Shown here one piece after another: positions 1 to 7,364 of a DNA stretch of 11,486 nt. The notes beneath the pieces are model-generated. The model made no database searches. It had not been told where the DNA came from and saw only the letters and a list, made by a program, of their open reading frames with translations. A program made the position numbers and the translations under genes. The number at the start of each line of letters is the position of its first letter. Within the stretch, counting starts at the first letter, position 1. The stretch is from RGIG1681 sp045648025 (GTDB taxonomy: Bacteria; Bacillota; Clostridia; Christensenellales; UBA1242): the NCBI GenBank assembly GCA_045648025.1, contig JAZRNH010000013.1, positions 1 through 11,486 of the forward strand, given 5' to 3'.

Positions 1-771
1 GATTAAAAGACCAATAACACCCAAAATAATCAATATTAAGAATAAAATTTCATTAAGAGGTGTTGAAAAAGTTATTTGAGGCACACCAAAAATAAAGAAA
101 ATTGCAGCAACAAGAACATTCATTGCACTATTAAACATCATCTTAATAATAGGAATACTAGTTGATGTTCCGGCAGAAATTCCATTTTTTGCAAGTCTAA
201 CAATTTGCATTGGTTGTCCACCAACAGCAAATGGTGTGATATTATCATAATATTTGCCAATTACTGCAACATCATAAGCAAGACCCATTCTCTTTTTGCC
301 AGTGATGTCTTTAATTAAAACAAAATACATCAAAACTTGAACCAGCATATAAACAGCATACATACCAATTCCGCCAACAAGCCACCAAAGTTTTTTACCC
401 TGTTGACTAATAACTGTTGAAATGTTTTCATCTCCAAGATTTGAAATCAAACCTTTTACAATAAAAAACATAAATACAAGGTTAACAAGAAGCAAACAAA
501 GGTTGATTATTGTGCTTCTTCTCTTTCTCTTTGGAGATTGAGATTCAAGAGCTTGTTTAACTTTTTCTTCGGCATATTCTTTTGAAATATCCAGTTCTTG
601 AACGGTTTCTTGAACAGTTTCTTGAAGTTCAACTTCGCCACTAGCAAGATTATCGTTTGTTGAATTATTTTCAGCAACAAAAAGTTCAGCAGATTTTTCT
701 GCTTTTGATTCTTTTTTATTAATTTTTTCTTCTAAAATTAATTCTTCTTCGACCTTTTTGCCTTTTGCCAT
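1..771 (-). CDS. YbhN / LPG-synthase-TM family integral membrane protein (flippase-like), 3' end off the window
   Basis: The reading frame starts with ATG at 771 and stays open for 257 codons to the left edge, so the C-terminal part is missing. Residues 1 to about 80 are hydrophilic and charged (rich in Lys and Glu, with a short QETV-QETV repeat near 50-57) and end in a basic KRKRR patch at 81-85. Hydrophobic segments follow at about 87-107, 129-153, 217-232 and 241-257. The stretch GKYYDNITPFAVGGQP (172-187), followed by a GIS.GTSTSIPIIK segment (197-210), is the recognisable signature of the UPF0104 / lysylphosphatidylglycerol synthase transmembrane family (YbhN, AglD, MprF N-domain). Members are thought to move or modify lipids in the cytoplasmic membrane; the substrate cannot be told from this fragment. 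The long charged N-terminal extension looks unusual for the family. No Shine-Dalgarno is seen; the -10 box ends 6 bases before the ATG, suggesting a leaderless message. Family call is firm, function is open. Confidence 0.85.
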   Translation of the reverse strand, partial: MAKGKKVEEELILEEKINKKESKAEKSAELFVAENNSTNDNLASGEVELQETVQETVQELDISKEYAEEKVKQALESQSPKRKRRSTIINLCLLLVNLVFMFFIVKGLISNLGDENISTVISQQGKKLWWLVGGIGMYAVYMLVQVLMYFVLIKDITGKKRMGLAYDVAVIGKYYDNITPFAVGGQPMQIVRLAKNGISAGTSTSIPIIKMMFNSAMNVLVAAIFFIFGVPQITFSTPLNEILFLILIILGVIGLLI

Positions 772-777
772 ACCGTT

Positions 778-806
778 ATTATAATATACCAATTAAATTT
801 TGACAA
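778..806 (-). promoter_or_regulatory. Promoter of the flippase-like gene, leaderless geometry
   Basis: On the minus strand a -35 box TTGTCA (801-806) and a perfect -10 box TATAAT (778-783) are separated by 17 bases. Only 6 bases (AACGGT) lie between the -10 box and the ATG at 771, so the expected transcription start falls on or next to the A of the start codon. The T-rich tail of the preceding terminator directly adjoins the -35 box and could act as an UP-like element (inference). Confidence 0.75.
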
Positions 807-807
807 C

Positions 808-843
808 AAAAAAAGAAAAAAAGCTAAAATTTTAGCCTTTTTT
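808..843 (-). terminator. Rho-independent terminator of the parvulin lipoprotein gene
   Basis: The transcript reads an A-run, then the perfect palindrome GCTAAAATTTTAGC (823-836), then two runs of seven T separated by one C. The stem extends through A/T tracts (with one G-T pair) on both sides, loop AATT. It begins about 12 bases after the TAA at 856-858. The symmetric A and T tracts could make it work in both directions. Confidence 0.8.
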
Positions 844-855
844 CTTCATTTTTTA

Positions 856-3195
856 TTAACTTACAGATTCTAAAAGTTCTTCATAACCAATTTTGTCAAT
901 ATATTCAACTTGGTCGGTCTTATAAAGTTCATAAAGCCATTCATATTCAAGTTTTAAGAAGTATGTTCCAGAAATTTCACCTTCTGCATCTCCAACCCAA
1001 GAAGAACCTACAAAGCCAGTATAAAGTTCATCAAAGTAATAATCATAAATTGTTTGATTTGAAGCTGAACAAACATAAGTTTCATTCATAGCTTTAATAA
1101 CAGCATCAAGATGTGCTTTATTGTTTAAATCAATTGTTTGAGCACCAAGAGAAGTTTTGATTGCATCAACATCAATAACTGATGAACCACAAGCAAAAAT
1201 ATCTTCTACTTTAATAATGTGATAACCATAAGTTGAAATAATCTTTGTTGTGAGTTTACTAGCATCAACTGTTGCTTCAGATAAAATTGATTCAATTCCC
1301 TCTTGAACAGAATCTTCTGTTCCTTGAAGTTGAACAAGTAAATCTCTTGCACCAATAGCAAATTCAGAAACCCAAGAACCATGTTCATCTGGATAGTTTG
1401 ACATCACATAGCCCATTTTGTTTGAAAGTTTGTTTCCAAGTGAATCGCTTGAGAATATCCATTCAAGTTCAACAAACAAATATGAAGCAATTTTTTGATT
1501 GATTTCAAGTTCAGACTTTTCTGCAATTGTCATATCTTTAACAGTTTCAAGAACATAAGCCATATCTTTGTTAGCATCTTCAATCTTTTTCATTTCTGTT
1601 GCATTTTCTGCTAAAACATAAGTTCTATACTCTTTTGCAAGTTTTGTCCAGTTAAGATAATTTGCTTTATAGCAATTTTCGATATCTTCATCAGATGAAA
1701 GATACAACACTTTAGAAACATCAATTTCTGTTGTTTCGTCATCGTCTTTAACATCATCTTTATTGGCATCTACAAAATATTTAACATCGCCATCATTGTC
1801 AACTTTAACAAGTTTGATATAACCATCATTATCACTTGTTTTGTCTGCATCATAATAATAATAGTTTGCAAACTTTGTTGATTCATCTTCCATTGCAATT
1901 GAATCTTTTAAAGCTTTTTCATTAACAACAGCAGCCATAAAGTAGTTATCTGTCATTTCTTGTCTTTTCTTTAAAAATTCACCAGCAACTGAGCCATCGC
2001 CTGTTGCATCAAAGTCATATTTGCCAGATGCATCATAGCCAGGAATTTCTGTAATCTTTTCGGTTAAATGTTCATCATTTTTAATCAAAATGTGTTGAAC
2101 TGTGAAGAAATAGTTTTGTCCGTTATAGTGATATAAAACAAGTGAAGCACCGTCTTGTGAAGTCATTGTTGTAATGTAAGAATTTTCAAATTGATAAGTT
2201 TCAAAATCTGAATAATAATCTTTCAAAAATGCTTCTGCAATTGCTTTTTCTGTGAGTGGAGTTTCTTCACCGTTAATAAGATAATCATCTAAGAAATATT
2301 TTTGAAGAAGTGTTGAAATTTCTGATTCATAATATGCATCATAAACTCTAACAATTTCTTCATTTAAAAGAGTTTCAATAGACTCTTTTCTTCCATCTGA
2401 ATTTGCATTATTAACAAGACCTGTTTGATAATCAATATAAGCTTGTGCTCTTGCAAGTGGAATATATCTGTCTAACTTAATTTCTTCAACATATCTGTTT
2501 TCTGCAGCAATTGTATCTTTAATTAATTTTCTAGTTTCGTTGCCATCAGCATCTTTTTCAACCAAGTGTTCAAACAAATATGTTTTCAAGCTTGTAGCTT
2601 CTGCATTAACATAAGCCAAAACTTGTTCTTCTGTAAGCTTTTTAACAGCTTCAGATTTGTTTGATGAAACTTCAGTTGGCATTGTTGAAACATAAGCTTC
2701 AAAAGTTGTTTCAGCTGCCTCTTCTTCTTCAGTTGCAAGCCAAGATGGATAATTTTCTTCAGCATAACCCTTGCTCTTATAAACATTTTTCTCATAAGAA
2801 CTTATTTGGTTGTAAATATAGTCATAAGTATTTTTCAAAACATTCTTTTGATTTTCTGCAGTGAACACAATGTAACCGTTTGGATTTGTGTCTGCATCAT
2901 AAAGTGCAGTTGCAGATTTTTGGTTAATTACCTCTTTGATAATAGCCCATGTGTAGAATGATTCTTCAATTGTTTCATTGTCATAATATGAGAAATAACT
3001 GCTGTTATTTTGATAGTATGTATAGAATGAATTTACCACATCACTTCTTGAAAGTGAAACATCTCCTACTTTTAATACAGTCTTTTTATTTATCACTTCG
3101 TCATTGGTTGAAACTGTTGAACAACTAGCAAGTGAAAAAACACTAAACACAGCCATAAACATTCCAAAAACGAGAGATACAATCTTCTTTTTCAA
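856..3195 (-). CDS. Large parvulin-type (PrsA/SurA-like) peptidyl-prolyl isomerase lipoprotein
   Basis: This is a 779-residue predicted lipoprotein foldase anchored to the outer face of the membrane. Residues 1-24 form a signal peptide with lipobox L22-A-S-C25. A SurA/PrsA-like N-terminal chaperone segment begins at about 40 (KVGDVSLSRSDVV). Parvulin motifs are visible but far apart: QHILIK at 367-372 (compare HILV), MGYV...FAIGARDL around 594-620, and YGYHIIKVEDI at 656-666. Between the first and second blocks lies an insertion of roughly 200 residues that includes an Asp-rich stretch (about 449-492). PrsA proteins are typically about 300 residues, so this is more than twice the usual size. 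The start is TTG at 3195, chosen because a perfect AGGAGG lies 9 bases upstream (3205-3210) and the signal peptide begins there with MKKK. It has its own promoter and terminator. Its position after mfd matches prsA placement in clostridia. Whether isomerase activity survives the split is unknown. Confidence 0.85.
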   Translation of the reverse strand: MKKKIVSLVFGMFMAVFSVFSLASCSTVSTNDEVINKKTVLKVGDVSLSRSDVVNSFYTYYQNNSSYFSYYDNETIEESFYTWAIIKEVINQKSATALYDADTNPNGYIVFTAENQKNVLKNTYDYIYNQISSYEKNVYKSKGYAEENYPSWLATEEEEAAETTFEAYVSTMPTEVSSNKSEAVKKLTEEQVLAYVNAEATSLKTYLFEHLVEKDADGNETRKLIKDTIAAENRYVEEIKLDRYIPLARAQAYIDYQTGLVNNANSDGRKESIETLLNEEIVRVYDAYYESEISTLLQKYFLDDYLINGEETPLTEKAIAEAFLKDYYSDFETYQFENSYITTMTSQDGASLVLYHYNGQNYFFTVQHILIKNDEHLTEKITEIPGYDASGKYDFDATGDGSVAGEFLKKRQEMTDNYFMAAVVNEKALKDSIAMEDESTKFANYYYYDADKTSDNDGYIKLVKVDNDGDVKYFVDANKDDVKDDDETTEIDVSKVLYLSSDEDIENCYKANYLNWTKLAKEYRTYVLAENATEMKKIEDANKDMAYVLETVKDMTIAEKSELEINQKIASYLFVELEWIFSSDSLGNKLSNKMGYVMSNYPDEHGSWVSEFAIGARDLLVQLQGTEDSVQEGIESILSEATVDASKLTTKIISTYGYHIIKVEDIFACGSSVIDVDAIKTSLGAQTIDLNNKAHLDAVIKAMNETYVCSASNQTIYDYYFDELYTGFVGSSWVGDAEGEISGTYFLKLEYEWLYELYKTDQVEYIDKIGYEELLESVS

Positions 3196-3204
3196 AATTC
3201 TAGT

Positions 3205-3210
3205 CCTCCT
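3205..3210 (-). promoter_or_regulatory. Ribosome binding site deciding a TTG start
   Basis: AGGAGG lies 9 bases upstream of TTG at 3195. There is no ATG at this position, so this site supports the rare TTG start of the lipoprotein gene. Confidence 0.85.
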
Positions 3211-3231
3211 AGTATAATCATTTCACAAAAA

Positions 3232-3260
3232 ATTATAAATTAAACCAATCAAAAAATCAA
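3232..3260 (-). promoter_or_regulatory. Promoter of the parvulin lipoprotein gene
   Basis: Minus-strand -35 box TTGATT (3255-3260), 17-base spacer, perfect -10 box TATAAT (3232-3237). The predicted transcription start, near 3225, gives a leader of about 30 bases holding the AGGAGG. The -35 box lies in the 3' arm of the mfd terminator hairpin. Confidence 0.75.
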
Positions 3261-3287
3261 CCCTTTTATAAAATAAAAGTTGCTGAT
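3251..3287 (-). terminator. Probable terminator of the GlmU-like/pth/mfd operon
   Basis: The transcript folds as ATCA-(GC)-AACTTTTAT, loop TTT, ATAAAAGG-GTTGAT, then a T-run. It is an imperfect stem with a GC bulge on one side and GG on the other, starting about 14 bases after the mfd TAA. It is weaker than the other terminators in the window because most pairs are A-T. Confidence 0.6.
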
Positions 3288-3300
3288 TTTTGATAGTTTT

Positions 3301-6300
3301 TTAATTTTTATGCAAATTGTCCTTCATAATATCAGAACAAACAAGTAAAAAGCTTTTCAAAACTTCAAAATTATCTCTACAAAGTCTTTCTTTATTAAAC
3401 TTAACCATTGGTTTTTGTGATAAATCAATAGCACAATTCATTCTAAATTTATAAATCGCCTCACCCAAAACATTATTTGAGGTAATATCTTCTGGTTTTT
3501 CAAAAACAAGGTCAACTTCTGCCCCACTAGACACAACTTCAATTGCTGATAATTTTGAAGAAAGTTGTCTTATAAGTGCAATTGAAATTAAACTCAAAAC
3601 TTCATTTGGAATTTTACCATATGCCGAATTAAGTTCATTTTTAAGTTTTTCAACAGCCTCAACAGAATCAACTGTTGAAATTCTTTTATACACAATCATT
3701 CTTTCTTCACTTGTTGAAACATATTCATCTGGAACATAAGCATCAATTGCAACTTTAACAAGAACATCTTTTGTTTCTTGAACCTCTTCACCTCTTGCTT
3801 CTTTAACAGCATCAGAGAGCATTTTTGCATACATATCATATCCAATTTTTTGAAGATGTCCGCTTTGCTCAGCACCCAAAATATTTCCACCACCTCTAAT
3901 TTCAAGGTCTCTCATAGCAAGTTTGAATCCGCTGCCAAATTCACAAAATTCACTCATTGCATCAAGCCTCTTATAAGCCTCTTCTGAAAGAACTTTGCTA
4001 TATTCATAAGTAAAATATGCATAAGCCATTCTTGAACCTCTTCCGACTCTTCCCCTAATTTGATAAAGCTGCGAAAGTCCAAGTTTATCTGCATCATAAA
4101 CAATGAGAGTATTTGCATTTTCAATATCAATTCCATTTTCAATAATGGTTGTGCAAATCAAAATATCCGCTTTTCTGTGATAGAAATCATAAATAATGTT
4201 TTCAAGTTCTCTTGGAGGCATTTGACCATGAGCAACCAAAATTTTAGATTCTGGAACAAGTCTTCTAATTCGCTCAGCAAAAGTATATATTTTTTCAACA
4301 CTGTTAAACAAAATAAACACTTGACCATCACGGTTAAGTTCTCTGTTTATCGCATCTTTCACAAGACTTTCAGAATATTCTGTTATATATGTTTGAATAG
4401 GAAGTCTTTCAGATGGCGGTGTCGCAATAATGCTAATGTCTCTAATTCCTGTAAGCGACATATTAAGTGTTCTTGGAATAGGTGTTGCAGAAAGTGTCAA
4501 AACATCAACATTTGGATATTTTTCTTTAAGTTTTTCTTTGTCTTCAACACCAAATTTTTGCTCTTCATCCAAAACAATAAGACCAAGATTTTTAAACTCA
4601 ACATCTTTGCTTAAAATTCTATGGGTTCCACAAAGAAGGTCAACTTTTCCATTAATCAAATCTTTCAAAATTTTATCTGTTTGTGTTTTTGATTTAAACC
4701 TATTCAACACTTCAATATTAATTCCAAAGTCATACATTCTTGCCCTTGCAGTATTATAGTGTTGTTCAGAAAGAATAGTTGTTGGAGCAATAAAAGCAAC
4801 TTGTTTTCCATCCATAACGGCTTTAAATATTGCTCTTAATGCAACTTCGGTTTTTCCAAAACCAACATCACCACAAAGAAGCCTATCCATAACCTTTGAG
4901 CTTTCCATATCTTTTTTTATTTCTTGAACAGATGAAAGTTGGTCTTCTGTTTCAGTAAACGGAAATGAACTTTCAAATTCTCTTTGAAGGTCATTATCTT
5001 CAGAAAATGCAAAACCTCTAATTTGTTCCCTTTTTGCATAAAGTTCAACAAGGTTGATTGCAAGTTTTTTGATAGATTCTCTCACTTTATTTTTTACAGC
5101 AGAAAAGTCCTGACCACCAATTTTGCTAAGTTTCTTTGGTTCGTCAGCACCTGAAAATCTATCAAGCATATCCATATGAGATGTTGGTACATAAAGTCTG
5201 TCACCATCTCTATATCTAATCACAACATAGTCTTTTGTTCCAAGGTTTCCAGTAAACTGAGTAACCCCTTCACAAACACCAATTCCGTGATATTGATGAA
5301 CAACATAATCCCCAACTTTTGGAACACTAAACGAATTGCCCTTTGCAATTATTTTTGATGTTGATTGTCTCTTTTTTGGAAAAATATCATAAGTTCCAAC
5401 AATAACAATTTTTTCTTCTGGAAGAACAAATCCCGAAGAATATCCCACTCCAAAAATTGCAGATTTAGACTCTCCAATAACGGCAGATTTGTTTATTTCA
5501 ATATCAATATCTCTTGATTTTAAAATATTTTCAGCGGTGTGTGCTTGGTCAAAATCACCAGCAAACACATAAACTTTATACCCTTTATTTAAATAATCTC
5601 TCATATCAACAGAAAAATCTTTTAAATTGTGAGTATATCTTGTTGCGGCAATCGTTTTAAAATTAAAAACCGCCTTTGAATTAAAGAATTTATTTGTGTT
5701 TGTAATTTTCAAAAATGCAATAGCAAGTTTATCTTTAAACAAAGAAACAACTTCATCAAAAGAAAATGAAATTGAATTCTTTCCAGCAATCAAAGTTCCT
5801 TCTTTTTTAAGTTCTTTAATTCTATCACCAAACTCTTTAAAATATGTTTGAGCAGAATCAAAAAGCTGTTTACATTCATCAAGAACAACCAAAAAATCAT
5901 CTTGAAGTGCAGCCTTAAAATAATCAAAAATTGAAGATTTAAAATCATCTAAATAGCTTGAAATAACATCTAATGAATAACTTCTATCTTTGTTATCAAG
6001 TCTTGAAATTATTTCATCAATTGTTGAATTAAAAATTGTGTTCAAATCTGCATCGGCAGTTTCTTGTTTTCTAAGTTTTTCAACTGAAATCTTAAGCCCA
6101 TCAATTTCGGCATCTGTTAAAAACAAATCTGAATATGGACAAATCTTAATCTTATCCAACTTCTTTGTTCCCTTTTGGGTAACAATATCAAATACCTTAA
6201 TTGTTTCAATTTCGTTATCAAAAAAATCCACCCTATAAGGCTCTTTTGACCCAACAGGAAAGATATCAAACACCTCACCTCTTCTTGAAAATTGTCCCTT

Positions 6301-6795
6301 TTCAGAAATGAGTTCTTCTCTTTTATAACCAGATTCAACCAAAAGCATTTCAAGTTTTTCAGGTTCAATAACTTGACCAGCTTTAAGTTTTAAAATGTGT
6401 TTAGAAAAATCATCAACAGATGGCAAATATGCAAAAAGCGATTCAATTGGTGCTACAACCACATCAAAATTCTTATTTAAAATTTGATAAAGAGCAGCAG
6501 TTCTTTGTTCATAAAACTCTGTTGACATTGCTCTTTTATACAAAAAGCTATCTTGAACTGTTGGAAATAACAACACTTTTTTGCCCATAAGTTCAAAACA
6601 TTCTTGAGCGGCAGCAGCGGTAACAGAATCTGCTGTCACATATAACATTTTTTTGTTAATTGCAGAAACAATCAAAGGTCTTGCAGAATTTTGCACACCA
6701 AAAATTGAGCAGGAATTTCCTGCTCTAACTTCGTTATATAATTTGCCAAAGTTTTCACTTAAAGCTGATAAATTTATAATTTTAGTGCTTTCCAT
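3301..6795 (-). CDS. mfd: Transcription-repair coupling factor Mfd
   Basis: This is a DNA translocase that removes stalled RNA polymerase and recruits UvrA to the lesion. At 1164 residues it is a normal full length. An N-terminal UvrB-like module covers about 1-350. The RNA-polymerase-interacting CarD-like domain is at about 490-546 (VGDYVVHQYHGIGV). RecG-like helicase motifs follow: Walker A GDVGFGKTE (642-650), Walker B DEEQ (743-746), SATPIPRT (769-776), and motif VI QIRGRVGRG (912-920). The translocation motif region RGGGNILGAEQSGH is at 967-980, and the C-terminal TRCF domain, from about 1010, includes VPDEYV (1021-1026). All key ATPase residues are present. The ATG at 6795 lies 14 bases inside the end of pth, so translation is probably coupled; only a weak GAGAG precedes it. 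The operon order GlmU-like, pth, mfd matches the classic Bacillota arrangement. Confidence 0.97.
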   Translation of the reverse strand: MESTKIINLSALSENFGKLYNEVRAGNSCSIFGVQNSARPLIVSAINKKMLYVTADSVTAAAAQECFELMGKKVLLFPTVQDSFLYKRAMSTEFYEQRTAALYQILNKNFDVVVAPIESLFAYLPSVDDFSKHILKLKAGQVIEPEKLEMLLVESGYKREELISEKGQFSRRGEVFDIFPVGSKEPYRVDFFDNEIETIKVFDIVTQKGTKKLDKIKICPYSDLFLTDAEIDGLKISVEKLRKQETADADLNTIFNSTIDEIISRLDNKDRSYSLDVISSYLDDFKSSIFDYFKAALQDDFLVVLDECKQLFDSAQTYFKEFGDRIKELKKEGTLIAGKNSISFSFDEVVSLFKDKLAIAFLKITNTNKFFNSKAVFNFKTIAATRYTHNLKDFSVDMRDYLNKGYKVYVFAGDFDQAHTAENILKSRDIDIEINKSAVIGESKSAIFGVGYSSGFVLPEEKIVIVGTYDIFPKKRQSTSKIIAKGNSFSVPKVGDYVVHQYHGIGVCEGVTQFTGNLGTKDYVVIRYRDGDRLYVPTSHMDMLDRFSGADEPKKLSKIGGQDFSAVKNKVRESIKKLAINLVELYAKREQIRGFAFSEDNDLQREFESSFPFTETEDQLSSVQEIKKDMESSKVMDRLLCGDVGFGKTEVALRAIFKAVMDGKQVAFIAPTTILSEQHYNTARARMYDFGINIEVLNRFKSKTQTDKILKDLINGKVDLLCGTHRILSKDVEFKNLGLIVLDEEQKFGVEDKEKLKEKYPNVDVLTLSATPIPRTLNMSLTGIRDISIIATPPSERLPIQTYITEYSESLVKDAINRELNRDGQVFILFNSVEKIYTFAERIRRLVPESKILVAHGQMPPRELENIIYDFYHRKADILICTTIIENGIDIENANTLIVYDADKLGLSQLYQIRGRVGRGSRMAYAYFTYEYSKVLSEEAYKRLDAMSEFCEFGSGFKLAMRDLEIRGGGNILGAEQSGHLQKIGYDMYAKMLSDAVKEARGEEVQETKDVLVKVAIDAYVPDEYVSTSEERMIVYKRISTVDSVEAVEKLKNELNSAYGKIPNEVLSLISIALIRQLSSKLSAIEVVSSGAEVDLVFEKPEDITSNNVLGEAIYKFRMNCAIDLSQKPMVKFNKERLCRDNFEVLKSFLLVCSDIMKDNLHKN

Positions 6796-7363
6796 TACTC
6801 TCTGAGTTTCCGTTATATTTAGACATCACCAAATCAATGGCATCGCCTGAAATATAATCATACACTGCATTGGCAGCTTTTTCAAGCCCCATTTTTTGCT
6901 CATCGGTCATCTTCATTTTTTGAAGAACAAAACTTGCAAGGTCTTGATTAGGGTTTTTTGAACCTATCCCCACCCTAACTCTTGCAAATTCGCCAGAACC
7001 TGTTTCTCTTATAATACTTTTTAAACCATTATGTGTTCCAGCAGAACCGTTTTTTCTAATTCTAACAAAGCCAGGTTCCAAATCGATATCATCGTTAATA
7101 ACAATAACATCTTGAATTTCAAAACCATACTTCTTCATAAAACTTTTAACAGATCTGCCGCTTTCGTTCATATAAGTTCTAGGTTTTGCCAAAATGATTT
7201 TTTCACCATTTTTGTTAAATTCAACAAAGTCTGCTTCACATCCGTTTTTTTTAATTGAAACCGAAAGCATTTCTGCAACTTTGTCAATAACCATAAAACC
7301 AACATTGTGGTTGGTTTTTTCATATTCTTTTCCAATATTGCCAAGCCCAACAACTAGTTTCAT
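6782..7363 (-). CDS. pth: Peptidyl-tRNA hydrolase
   Basis: This enzyme cleaves peptidyl-tRNA that has dropped off the ribosome and recycles the tRNA. At 193 residues it is the usual family length. The N-terminus MKLVVGLGNIGKEYEKTNHN contains N9 and catalytic H19; KPRTYMNESG (60-69) contains N66; D91 lies in INDDIDL; and N112 lies in the GTHNG loop. These correspond to the E. coli N10, H20, N68, D93 and N114 active-site set. Two positions are unusual: the common HDELD is NDDID, and GGHNG is GTHNG. The ATG at 7363 is preferred over an in-frame start 33 bases upstream because it gives the canonical family N-terminus and follows GGAGG (7375-7379). Only one base separates it from the stop of the GlmU-like gene, and its 3' end overlaps mfd by 14 bases, so the three genes form one operon. 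Confidence 0.95.
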   Translation of the reverse strand: MKLVVGLGNIGKEYEKTNHNVGFMVIDKVAEMLSVSIKKNGCEADFVEFNKNGEKIILAKPRTYMNESGRSVKSFMKKYGFEIQDVIVINDDIDLEPGFVRIRKNGSAGTHNGLKSIIRETGSGEFARVRVGIGSKNPNQDLASFVLQKMKMTDEQKMGLEKAANAVYDYISGDAIDLVMSKYNGNSESNGKH

Positions 7364-7364
7364 A

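Noticed and set aside
4060..4614. 184-codon open frame on the plus strand
   Set aside because: It lies wholly antisense to the conserved helicase region of mfd, is rich in Asn/Ile/Lys/Phe as expected from antisense AT-rich DNA, and has no protein motif.
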